From positions 682,001-746,000 of the forward strand of contig NC_065923.1 of the NCBI RefSeq assembly GCF_024586455.1: 64,000 nt of DNA, read 5' to 3'. Position numbers and translations under genes: made by a program. Positions 25,030 to 34,810 of the stretch are shown in pieces. The notes under the pieces were generated by a model. It made no database searches, had not been told where the DNA came from, and worked only from the letters and a program-made list of their open reading frames with translations. Source of the DNA: Bactrocera neohumeralis (Eukaryota > Arthropoda > Insecta > Diptera > Tephritidae). The stretch's first letter is position 1, and every line of letters starts with the position of its first letter.

Positions 25030-25525
25030 AATACCCTGAAAAGTGTATATTAAGTTTGCCAGGAAGTTTGTAGTACCCCGTAGAAAACGTCAGTGGTCAA
25101 AATGACGAGCTGAGTCAAATTAGCTATGTCTGCTTCTAAGCTTCACTGTCCCTCTGACGTCTGTCTGTCTCTATATATGCGAACTAGTCGCTCAGTTTTT
25201 CAGATATCAATCTGAAATTTTGTTCACGTCCATTTGTTCGAACCGACTTCATCGAACCTCTATAGCATATAATTGCCATACAAACTAAACGATCGGAATC
25301 AAGACCTTGTGTTGAAAGCTTTTTTATTTTGCAAGATATCTTCGGAAATATATTATCCAAAACCGCATTAGATTCTTCAAATACATTATTCCGATTCTTT
25401 ATAGCTTATATGTACATATACAAACTGTTCGATCAAAATCAAGTTCTTGCATGGAATCTTTCGTATTTGCAAGGGGTATTGTGCTTACCTTCGGTGCAAT
25501 TGGAGTTAAATCTTTTCTTGTTTTC
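25030..25525 (+). repeat. Family B element, forward
   Basis: Opens with ATACCCTGAAAAGTGTATAT at 25031 and AAGTTTGCCAGGAAGTTTGT. Then an ATGACGAGCTGAGTC core, CTGTCTGTC, GCGAACTAGTCGCTCAGTTT, GATATCAATCTGAAATTTTG, and two internal units of CATACAAACT...CGATC...AATCAAG...TTTTTTATTTTGCAAGATAT. Right end mutated. Confidence 0.72.
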
Positions 25526-27396
25526 GATTGAGATAAGGCCCAAAAGTTTTTGAAATACACTTAAAAATTTGATTTTAAATTGGGAAATAAGTGATAATTT
25601 AGTACAATTTTTTCTCCTTCTTCTTTCTTCATCAAGCTATGGCCATTACGGAGATGTTATGATCAATTATCAAACGTATCGAAAATCAGGTGGCCATTTG
25701 CATTTCAAAAGTGATTCTTTCGCAGTTTCTAAACGAATTTCGATCCCACACTAAGCATACTAAGATTTGTACAGATCATAATCAAAAGTAAAATGAGAGA
25801 AAAATATAATAAATAATCGTATTTATTCTAAACTTACAACATTCATCTCAATTTAAAAATTATTACACAAATCTTCCGGTCTAGTGTGAAATTTACTCCG
25901 TATTTTAGTCCAGCAACACGCACTCACATATTCAGTTAAGCCCTTGGCACACGAGCTCGAGAGCTCAAGTGGTGAATGTCTTTTACGAATTCGTACACAT
26001 GTGCTCACGTCAGCCTTTGTGTGTATGCTTGTGTACTTCGGTGTGCTTCCAGAAATATTTGAGTCTTCTGCCCGCCCCACAGGATTGCATTGCTGTCACT
26101 TGCTGGTTCCATGTTGTTTGTCTTGCGTCTGCTATATCTTTGTGGTGTTGAGCTGTTAAGTGGCAGTAAGCAATTGTTTTCTTGCAACAATAACAACACC
26201 AACAACAAAGGCATGCCATTCTCTGTATGTATATACTATACATAAATATATTTTAAACGAGCATGTTTTCAAAGTGGCCGGCTGGCTATTAAAAAGCCAC
26301 AATTTCAATGACTTAAACGAATTGGCCAACAAAGTTGTCGGGGCGGTGAGCATGACCTTGACAACTGTTGTAACGGCAAACCCACTCACACATATGCATT
26401 TGTGAATGCTGAACTGCGGCGACACGTCTATTTACATATGTATGTATGTGCGCGTGTGTGTATGTGTGAGCATCTCATGTCCAGTGTCTTCACATTTCTG
26501 TAGCGACTTTGCGCTCCGATGTGCAGGCCAACGGTCACAGCAGCAATTATCACACAATGCTTCGCTTAAACGATAATGTAATGGTTAGAACACATACATA
26601 CAAGTGACCTTGTGTATATGTGGAAGCATTGATTCCCCTTATATAAGCTCCGTTTGTATGTATATCCAGCACATTCTCGAGACGTGCTGCGCACACACTA
26701 ATTCATTTGCCGTTAGCAAATTTCGTAAGATTTGCCTTGATTGTTGTTCTTCTTATTATCCTTAGCGTCATCTACCAAGCCTCATGAATTCTCCACTGCC
26801 ACTATCTTGACGTTTGCAGTATGCCACACTCGCCCATTCATTCACTCACACACACATTTGCACATCCGAAGTCTGCTTGTCAGACGTTTGTGGCGACAAA
26901 CCGATTTAACACCGGACAAGAAGTAGCGCCAAATGAAGTTTACCAACCGGAGAAACCACAATGAAGATTATTCACTCACACCTACACACATACACAGGCA
27001 CAGCTAGTTTTGTCTCACAAAAGATTTGAATAGAAGCAACAAATGGTTGTCGGTATAACTTAACGGGTTCTACGATATGCATAATGCCTTCCTTCGCCTT
27101 TCGCTTGCCTTCGTCATTATCTGCGGCCACTCCTTTGCTGCCTGATGCTGCTAAGCAAAAGTTGGCTGCCTTCCCCGATACGAGTAGTGCTGGCTGGATA
27201 GTGGCGAAAGTCAAGCGACGGTCTCATTCAATTTACACTTGCCACAGCTGCACAATCTCAACTTTGTCTTCATGCAAAGCGCTTTGCCATTGTTTGCACC
27301 GCTTGTGCTTTGCATTCTCTGTCAGTTGAATGCCTGCTTGAACTACAGTGCCTCTATTATATGAGTGATAAGTGTTGATGTGTATATGTGTACAGC
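25526..27396. other. Intergenic, no recognised gene
   Basis: 25940-27340 is a moderate-GC, microsatellite-bearing patch (TATG/TGTG at 26435-26470, CA near 26846) with short frames on both strands and no match. Confidence 0.4.
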
Positions 27397-27409
27397 AATG
27401 ATTAAAAAA

Positions 27410-27727
27410 GGAGGACGGAGTCTTGTGTAGAAGTTCACGCAAGTGAGGAAAGTTCTCTGATCGCCATTCACTTGGGAGTGGCCAGAAACGATTCTTTTAC
27501 ACATGGCTCAAGCAGCTCAACACTTCCGGTATTTGACCAAGTATACTCTGGGTAGCCTAAGAACATCCGTTCGAAGGCGAGCTAAAGTGAGAAGGCGAAA
27601 CATCCCCTACATAGGGTTGTGCGCTCCCCAGTGAATAGCTATAACCAGCCTCGGATGAGAGTTTTAAGCTGTTGTTAACTCAGCTATAATCGCGTAAGCG
27701 GTGTCTACGCCAATTAAGAAGAAGAAG
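27410..27727 (+). mobile_element. SINE-like or LINE 3'-end insertion with 13-bp target duplication
   Basis: A 318-bp insert ending in a short (AAG)n tail at 27715-27727, flanked by perfect copies of AATGATTAAAAAA at 27397-27409 and 27728-27740. The flanking duplication, simple-sequence tail and A-rich target are signs of target-primed reverse transcription. The body (CAGCTATAATCGCGTAAGCG, GTGTCTACGCCAATTAAG) is a sequence I associate with tephritid genomes. A GTTCGAAGGC word at 27571 is only loosely like a pol III B box, and no A box is clear. A SINE or a 5'-truncated LINE is equally possible. Confidence 0.8.
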
Positions 27728-27740
27728 AATGATTAAAAAA

Positions 27741-27859
27741 AAATTACTTTTACTTTTTCTGAAAAAACATAATATCTGTTTATTAAGTCATTTACGGCGT
27801 AGTAACTTTAAAGTCAGCACTTTCTTTGTCTAAAAAAGATACTAGTCTCTTCTAATAGT
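27741..27859. other. Short spacer
   Basis: AT-rich, nothing recognised. Confidence 0.3.
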
Positions 27860-28170
27860 GAACTGTTGGCGGTGGAACCAGTCCGAACTGAGAATAAAAA
27901 TGAGAAAAAAATAAATTTCGGCTACAACAAAGCTATAATACCATTCACAGCTGAATTTTTTTTCGTGAAAAAAGGGTATAAAAAGATTTTGATTGGTCAA
28001 ATTTTATGGCAGCTATACATATGTTATTTGTCCGATACTAGCAGTTCCGAAAAATGAGAAACTTCTTCGTGCGAAAAGGACGTGTGCTTAATTTCAGTTC
28101 GTCATCTCGAAAACTAAGAGTTCGCGTATATGGATACGGAAGGACAAACCGAGATATATATTTCTTGATA
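27860..28170 (-). repeat. Family B element, reversed
   Basis: TTCGGCTACAACAAAGCTAT and AATACCATTCACAG, a mutated 3' hairpin end. Then AGGGTATAAAAAGATTTTGA, TTGGTCAAATTTTATGGCAG, GAAAAGGACGTGTGCTTAAT, CATCTCGAAAACTAAGAG, TTCGCGTATA. Frames within it are noise. Confidence 0.68.
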
Positions 28171-28269
28171 AATTACGATATAACATAAAAGTCCAAGCCA
28201 CAATATGCCCAATTGGATCAAGCCTATTAAATGTATATATGTGTCTCTTAAAAAACCGATGTATAGCTA

Positions 28270-28620
28270 TTAGGTTAGTTAAGTTAGTCTGGTAGGCTAA
28301 TCAGCCACGCATAGACCAGTTTCGTTCTTTACCGATACTTCTGTGACCTTGTACCCAGTAGAAATGAAGTAGCTTGTCCCTGATCACCTCCATTACCACC
28401 CTGCTAGCAAAGACACTTTTGGCTGATATGCGAAACGGTGATTGCTTTTTGGCTTCCTATGTAGATGCTATTTAAAGAGTTACCTTCTTAATTTTTAGAG
28501 ACTAAGGCATTGCTGAACTTTCACACTCTTTACTCCAAAGTAATTTGCTGTTCAAGACTACTCCAAGGCGAGGGCGAGATGGTGCAAACTTACCTTTCCG
28601 TTTGAAACTTTTTTTGCAAA
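28270..28620 (-). pseudogene. LINE fragment: RT end joined to RNase H remnant
   Basis: Minus strand 28600-28540 reads LGVVLNSKLLWSKE, the conserved end of a jockey/I-type reverse transcriptase. Further on, in shifting frames: IYIGSQKAI (like the DSQAAI RNase H block), SRVVMEVIRDKL and HFYWVQGHRSI (like the WVPGHxGI block). Spacing between the RT end and RNase H is shorter than usual, so sequence has been lost. Several stops. Clade not determined. Confidence 0.68.
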
Positions 28621-30399
28621 GGAGCGAATTTAACACATTTACTTAGTCTGGAGAAATTCTTTATCCTTGAAAACAACCAAAAGGTTTTTTCTCCTGCTTC
28701 AACACTGTGTCCTTATTCTTTCCTTAATACGCGTAGCGGTTTACACTCTCAATATCCAGTCTGTTTAACGGATTTCAATGATATTAATTGAATTCGAACA
28801 AATACTTTTTGTACTTCCACCATATAATGGAATAAATTAAAAATTAACTTCAAATCTATTCGATCGTCAATATTCATTATACCAGATAAGAAATCCCTTA
28901 ATCTTCTGAATCGGAAGCCTGACACAGTGCTTTCCGGATTACTTGAAGATCTTCTGACAGGAGAGAGCTCGTTATTCGCTGATTTTCTTGAGTATATTTT
29001 CTTAAATAAATCAATAACCAAAAAAACATATACTTCCCTCGAGCATGTCATAACACCCGTCACAGAATACATATTTGTGTATAAAAATTTGTTCACTAAT
29101 TTTGGTTAGCCGCAATAAATAAGTATGCAATCTTTTGTTCAACCCAAAAATAAATAAATCAGCGCAACTGTACGCTATAGCTGTATATATATATATCTAC
29201 TACTGACTGATATAAATTTATATATTTGTGCACGAAGCTACAAAGGACTTCAACATTCTGACGGCATGTGGGGGCGTATGAGCAACCTCTGTCAATAGTA
29301 AATTGTTGGCATTGAAAGCGCTACCACAAGACAAAGTGGTAAACAAAAGCGAGATAAAAAGCGCACGAACATCAACAGCTTATCGCTGTTGGCAATTGTA
29401 ACTTATTTTTCCGCCAACTTTGTCGGTTGAACAGTTGAAATGCCAGCGCTTGCCGGCAATGCCAACCATCGACGACGACAGCCCAAAGCACAAAAAAGTT
29501 ATTGAATACAAGGTGACGGAGACAAGACAGAAACATAAATTGTTTGCGGCACGCCACTTCATATATACATATGTTCGTTTTTATGTGTGCAGCGTGTTTA
29601 ACGTTGAAGCATTGTGTGACAAATTAGCTATCAAATTTGGTAAATGCCGCATTAAGCGTTAGACAAACTACGGTTATGTGGTTATTATGCCCTTTTTGGT
29701 GTAATCAATATTTTTATTTTTTAAATAGAAGGAAATTTTATGGTATTATACGATATTCGCTGTTGTTATATTTAACCGGTTACTTTAGTACTTCAAAAAA
29801 TACTCGAAATAGGAGTGCTCATTTAAGGTCAATATGTTGCAATATCAGGGTGTGTGAAGATGTTACTAAACTGATGCAAACGCTTGCAAATATAATCATC
29901 AATTATAAAAATTTTTTGTGTGATTACTTAAAACCTTACTAAAAATTCTATATACAACTCTAAGGCTTTTTAAAGCTTCTTCATTGAATGCCCAAACTCC
30001 TGTTAATTTTTAATTTACCAAATTTTCGCACTTCGAATTTTCAAACATGTGGCAAAAGTTTAACCCTATTTTTTGTTCAGAGTATTCAAGTATTAAACCA
30101 AACAGTTCAAAAGCTTTATTTAAATCGCTTTAGCATTTAAGTAATCTCACTTCAGGATGCCAATTTCTGTTACTTTAAATAGACTCGCACAAGTCAAATT
30201 TGAGCAGAAAAGTGACAGAAGGTACAAATAAAGAGAGGTAGAGAGAGAGAGCAAGAGAAGGAGGGCGAATGAGTACAACAAATGGAATATTTATATTTAA
30301 CAATCTGTAATACTTTTATATAATGACAATTTGTCTTACTGTTTTCCCAGTGTTTCTGGCTAAGGTCAATTACAAATTAACTATACTCACCGCACATAC
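28621..30399. other. Intergenic, no recognised gene
   Basis: 29260-29700 is a moderate-GC patch with short frames on both strands and no match. A (GA)n tract lies at 30232-30262. Confidence 0.4.
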
Positions 30400-31739
30400 G
30401 TGTTTATATGTATGTATATGCTTAGCCGAGTTGAAATAAAACACAAATAATTAATTTATTTTATATTCACGATTAACTAAAAATATTTATTCACGTCATT
30501 GCATCAGCGCATACACGTTTTGTTGACTTATTCCTCCATATCCATCATATTACAGTAATTATCATTGGATTACACTGTATGTATGTATGTATGCCCTTAT
30601 GTTTGTTGTATATAATTCTACAATATGCATTACAGCTTACTTTATGCCTATATAACTGGTAAATACAATGTAAAGTAGTTACACATATTTAATTAATTAT
30701 TTATGCATATGCATGTATGTGCATGTGTTTCTATATGTACTTAAAATAAACACAATAATAGCGAAGCAAAAATAAATCTTCATCAAATATTTTTAATTTT
30801 CCCATTACACTTTTCCATCTGGAATTTTTATAGTTATTGCAAACGCGTATGTGTATGTGTGTGTGTGTGTGAGGAAACACAAGCAATTTTTTTTGCAAGT
30901 TATGCATGAGTATGCAAAATGCATTTGTGTGTTTGGACCCATAACTACTGAAGAGCACTGCACTTGCTTGCAAGATTATATAATTTGTAGTAAATTTACC
31001 TTTTTAGCTTACTTTTAGTATATTTTTTACAGTTTTTATCTTAATTTGTACATTATTTACAATTAAATAATCATTTTAGAAGCAGCCAAGTAAAACTTAG
31101 CAAACTTGGCTTAACTAAAAGCATGTTTTTATTCCATTTTATTTTAATTTATTTTATTATTCAAAAAAAGGCATTTGCAAAATGGAAGTTGGATAAAATA
31201 TATTTATACTTCTGTGTAATTTTTTCCTCTTTAATAAAAAATTTTTTAATTTTTTTGTTTCAAATCAATTATTTTTCATATTATTTTTAATATACTTATT
31301 TGTTTTCAAAATTTTTTCTTATTTTCTTTTAATTATTTCACTTACTAAATTTATTTTAGTGTCAAATTTTTTAAAAATATTTTTAACACATACATACACA
31401 CTAAATTCTTAGCTATTAAATACACTGCTGACACTTAGACACCTATTCGTACATTTAAAAATGCTCAAGTCTATTATTTGCGAAAACTTTGTTTTATAAA
31501 TACATACTTTTCCCTTATTATTATTATTTTAATTACATATATTTCTAATGCATAATAATTTTTTTTAATTAATTATTTTTATGTATTTCTGCTTTATTAA
31601 TACAAATCGCACATTTGAAGGAGAAATGCCGCCAAGCGAATAAATAAATTTACAACGAGCTTATGTATACATGTGTATTACAACGAGATCCTATGCAAGT
31701 AAGGAAATAAATCAAACAAAAATTCAGAAATTAGCATTA
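30400..31739. other. AT-rich region downstream of bab2
   Basis: Long T and A runs, (TG)n near 30850-30872 and CATA/TATG words. Several minus-strand polyadenylation words occur, so part of this may be distal 3' UTR. No coding potential was seen on either strand. Confidence 0.4.
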
Positions 31740-32343
31740 GCTGGTCGCTAAGCTGCTGCTACTCTCTACTACTTGCTCATTTTATTCAAAGTCACTGGAA
31801 ACTGTTTGTCTCTTTAACCGTAGTCAACATACAACTTAAAGAAAAACTGTTAACTACAAATCCTACATATTTTCTTAGCATACTTAGCTGCGCTAGACAG
31901 CAACCCGCTCGCTTATAGCTTCAACACTAGCCTACGACTAAGCGAGAACTTAAAATAAGGCTTACTTATTCGCATAAAGCAACTATGATATATACTTAGA
32001 CTTATCAGCTAATTTTTGCATATAATATAGACATGTATACGTGTGTATGTAATTTGGTATACCTAAAACCTACGAACTAACCTATATACGTTGGGGTTAA
32101 ATAGCAGTCAAAACATTGTATTCTTAAAGAATTCCTACTTCCTCAAAATATCCATAAATATTTATATCATATATGTATATAAGTGTGTGCTTTTTTTAAT
32201 ATATGTATGTGCATATACTATATGGCATACAACTACTAAATTATATTATTGCCTTACCCTGCCCTGGGATACTACACACCTGCACGCTAACGCTTTCACT
32301 CCTCGGACGCTTCGATGCATCCGCGCGCTCACTTCCGCACAGC
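31740..32343 (-). other. bab2: Probable bab2 3' UTR (proximal end)
   Basis: Sequence directly after the stop codon in the bab2 direction. The first AATAAA on the minus strand lies at 31786-31781, about 560 nt after the stop, so a short 3' UTR could end near 31760. More AATAAA words follow to the left (for example near 31598), so longer 3' UTRs are possible. The end is a guess from the signal only. Confidence 0.35.
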
Positions 32344-33225
32344 TCAATCCTCATGCGGCACTTCGGCGCTAGCTTGATGCTCCAACTTTATCTTCATGAG
32401 CGGCGATTCGCGCGTGGGCGGATAGGCGGCGCCAGCGCCGGCTGCACTTTCAGCATTGCCAAAGAATTCACTGGGGAAGAAGTCTTCGAAGCGCGGACTC
32501 TTATTCACCGATTTCTGCAGCAAACCATTGGCGATTGCTTCGAAATCGATGCCGGGCGGTAGCGTTTCGGCGAAACGTTTATTGAACGCGTAATTGGTGG
32601 CGTGCTCTTTGTTCTTGTAGTGCGCGTAAGCTGCTGCCGCCGAATCGGCCGCCGCAGTCGCTGTGGCCGGCATCTTTTGGCTACTGGCACTGGATGCGCC
32701 AATGGAGCCGCGCGATTGATTGCCATATTGGCGCGCTTGCATGGCCTCCTTTAGTTCACGTTCACGTTCGCGTTCTCTCTCGCGTTCACGTTCGCGCTCA
32801 CGCTCTCTGGCATAGCCGGCGCCGCTCTGATGCATTTGACTGGCGCGCGTGGCCGCTTGCGCTGGCATCACATTCAAACCGGGTATACCCATTAGGCCGC
32901 CGAGCGCGCTCAGATCGGGCATGCTGTCGGAGGTGCGTCGTGCGTCGGCGTGTTGTTTGGCATTCGCCGCCGATACTTGATCTTCGATTTCCGAACGTTG
33001 TAGATAAGCTGGCGATTTGTACATGTTCATTGTTTGTGAAATGGGCGATTGCTGTTGTTGTGACATAATTTGGCGGCGCAGTGTTTCGGTCATCGTGGAA
33101 AGTGGGCTGGGCGAGTCGGGCGGCGCGAGTGCGGCATTCTGTACGGCCAACTTGGCGGCGTTATGATAACCGTTGGCGGCAGCGGCTGCTACTGCTGCAT
33201 TACCAGCGGCGCCGAAAGGGGAGCC
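32344..33225 (-). CDS. bab2: bab2 last coding exon
   Basis: 882 nt, 293 residues and stop. The acceptor is CTTCACAG|GGC with AG at 33227-33226 behind a T/C tract. The exon opens with a Gly/Ala stretch and NGYHNAAKLAVQNAALAPPD, then SPSPLSTMTETLRRQI, a short Gln run, MNMYKSPAYLQRSEIEDQVS, LPDLSALG-like and GIPGLNV words, nine Arg-Glu dipeptides (32766-32819), NKRFAETLPPGIDFEAIANG, LLQKSVNKSPRFEDFFPSEF, RESPLMKIKLE and final PHED. These blocks and their order match what I recall of Drosophila Bab2. The linkers between blocks are low complexity. Confidence 0.9.
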   Translation of the reverse strand, partial: GSPFGAAGNAAVAAAAANGYHNAAKLAVQNAALAPPDSPSPLSTMTETLRRQIMSQQQQSPISQTMNMYKSPAYLQRSEIEDQVSAANAKQHADARRTSDSMPDLSALGGLMGIPGLNVMPAQAATRASQMHQSGAGYARERERERERERERERERELKEAMQARQYGNQSRGSIGASSASSQKMPATATAAADSAAAAYAHYKNKEHATNYAFNKRFAETLPPGIDFEAIANGLLQKSVNKSPRFEDFFPSEFFGNAESAAGAGAAYPPTRESPLMKIKLEHQASAEVPHED

Positions 33226-34086
33226 CTGTGAAGTACAGAAAAAGGTAAGCGAAAATAAATGTTTTAGCTTTTTCTTCTTTATGAAATTATTTTTTTACAA
33301 AATTTTCAGTTTTTTACAAATAACTTAAAATTTACCGCTTGCATTTGTCCATTGGCGTACACATGTGCCAGATCCTCTTTAATTTCACGATAATCTCTGA
33401 ATACAACCGCTTTGATAACCGAACGTATGAGCTCCTCGGGCCACATGCCGAGCAAAATGCGTTGTGGGCGTCCGCGTGCTTTCGGGCGTGGATCGGTGCC
33501 GCCATCCAGTGAGGGTCCCAACATATTATGTACGCGATTTGCATATAAAACGAAAGTGGGGTAGGGAATATCATATTTGCGTGCTGCTTGCGATAGCGAG
33601 AGACCCTCTTTCAATACGCTGAATATGGCCTCGGCCATTGCCTCAGGACGCCACGACTTTAGGGGACCGCGTTCACGAAACCGCAATTGTTGCACAAGAT
33701 TTTGCTGATTTGTATTCCAACATTTTTGCCACATCGATTGCAACTGATACTGGTAGCTGTCTGCTGAGACGATGCAGTGGGAAGGAGAAGAGAAATTCGG
33801 AATTTGAAATGTCGAGAAATATGGATTTCTTGGGATAATTGCTACATATAGTTTGATAACTATTCACGAAAAATAGATGCATGTGCTTAAGAAAATTTAT
33901 TTAAATGTAAAATAAATTAAAATAAATATTTGGTATTTGTGAATAATTTAAAAGAGATGTTGGAAATCTTATTTATCTTTTGGCTTAATTTTTATTAAAT
34001 AATATTATCAATGCTTTTAACTAACCGGTTACGGAAGAGGTCGACGCTGCGCCCATCCAAGGATGTCCACTTTCAATCATTTTAGC
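32344..34086 (-). CDS. bab2: Bric-a-brac 2-like transcription factor, 3' part (three exons)
   Basis: Join of 34086-34026, 33763-33336 and 33225-32344, stop TGA at 32346-32344. The 1371 nt (61+428+882) give 456 residues plus stop in one frame. Bab proteins are nuclear BTB transcription factors that pattern limbs, ovary and abdomen; they bind AT-rich DNA through a composite pipsqueak plus AT-hook domain. Seen here: a lead-in with MIESGHPWMG, then RFRERGPLKSWRPEAMAEAI, GLSLSQAARKYDIPYPTF (helix-turn-helix) and the AT-hook core RGRPQR. After these come an Ala/Gln-rich linker, an RE repeat, and the C-terminus with SPRFEDFF and SPLMKIKLE. The N-terminal BTB domain is missing because its exon lies beyond the right edge. 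The paralogue bab1 shares the DNA-binding domain. I chose bab2 from WPEELIRSVIKAVVFRDYRE and the C-terminal motifs as I remember them; a BLASTP search would settle it. Confidence 0.88.
33226..33335 (-). other. bab2: bab2 intron, 110 nt
   Basis: GTAAAT donor to TTCACAG acceptor, phase 0, with a pyrimidine-rich 3' end (TTACCTTTTTCTGTACTTCA). It separates the DNA-binding exon from the C-terminal exon. Confidence 0.85.
33336..33763 (-). CDS. bab2: bab2 pipsqueak/AT-hook exon
   Basis: 428 nt encoding DSYQYQLQSMWQKCWNTNQQ, then the basic lead RFRERGPLKSW, the pipsqueak helix-turn-helix (GLSLSQAARKYDIPYPTFVL) and the AT-hook core (RGRPQR). The exon ends after ...ANGQMQA with donor GCG|GTAAAT (GT at 33335-33334), leaving phase 0. 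The acceptor is a tandem CAGCAG, so the exon can begin at 33763 or 33760. Both keep the frame and differ by one residue. The first open-frame codon for Leu-Gln-Ser at 33743 is not a start; it is internal to the exon. Confidence 0.93.
33764..34025 (-). other. bab2: bab2 intron, 262 nt
   Basis: GTTAGT donor to GTCTCAG acceptor, phase 1. The acceptor is followed at once by a second CAG (33763-33761), a NAGNAG arrangement. Confidence 0.82.
34026..34086 (-). CDS. bab2: bab2 internal coding exon, 61 nt
   Basis: Acceptor CTTTGCAG ends at 34087, preceded by a pyrimidine tract and a CTAAC branch-point-like word. The exon reads AKMIESGHPWMG and then a Ser/Thr-rich tail, 20 codons plus one base. The donor is G|GTTAGT with GT at 34025-34024. 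It is too short to stand out as an open frame. It was found because it joins in frame to the next exon and because Drosophila Bab2 has a matching segment just before its pipsqueak domain. Confidence 0.85.
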
Positions 34087-34309
34087 CTGCAAAGAAAAGA
34101 TAAGATATGGTTAGAATTTTTTGTCTACCAGAGATTTATAATATTGGCGATATGTATTTTATAGAGAGCTATTACGAATATAAAATATTACTTATTTTGT
34201 TAAACATTTTCTCCTCGTTTTTGAAACTTTTTGTACGGGATCATTAAAACCTTCTAAAATCTTGTATGTTGGTGAAATTTCTACTTTATAACAGACTTAG
34301 GCACTATCA

Positions 34310-34810
34310 AGTTTGCCATAAAGTTTATAAGACTAAGAAGGTAACGATGTGGACCCTATTAAAAATATAAGTATGTAAATGATCTGCATGGTGAGCTGAG
34401 TGCATTAGCCATCACTGTCCATCTGAAAATAGTCGAACTAATCCATCAGTTATTAAGACATGGATCTGAAATTATTCACATATTTTTCTATTTTGGATTA
34501 TTTACCAAACTCATGTTACAATTAAAGAAACTATGTTTTACATCTGCGCATCCTATATTGCGATATATAGATGTCATACAAACTGATATATGCAAATCCA
34601 GTCGTTGTATGCGAAACTGTTTTATTTGACAAGATATCTTCACTAAATTTCGCCTGGATTAATGTCCCAGGCTACGGTACAATCTCCGAATAAATTATTC
34701 ATTATAACAATATAGCAGCTATGCTATACTTTTCATACCCTTTCTTGTTATATCAAATGCACCGGTGAAGGGTATTATAGCTTCGGAGCAGCCGAAGTTA
34801 CAGTTTCCTC
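34310..34810 (+). repeat. Family B element with intact 3' hairpin
   Basis: CAAGTTTGCCATAAAGTTTA, GGTGAGCTGAGTGCATTAGC, GTCGAACTAATCCATCAGTT, a CATACAAACTGATAT unit, TTTATTTGACAAGATATCTT. It ends GGTGAAGGGTATTATAG followed by CTTCGG-AGCAG-CCGAAG at 34781-34797. The 3' hairpin is perfect. Lies 220 bp upstream of the first bab2 exon in the window. Confidence 0.75.

Noticed and set aside
27410..27727. tRNA gene or tRNA-derived SINE with pol III boxes
   Set aside because: GTTCGAAGGC is only a loose B-box match and no A box or cloverleaf could be drawn, so I kept the broader SINE-like call.
32694..33068. Plus-strand frame opposite bab2
   Set aside because: Antisense shadow of the bab2 last exon, Arg/His-rich as expected from the complementary strand.
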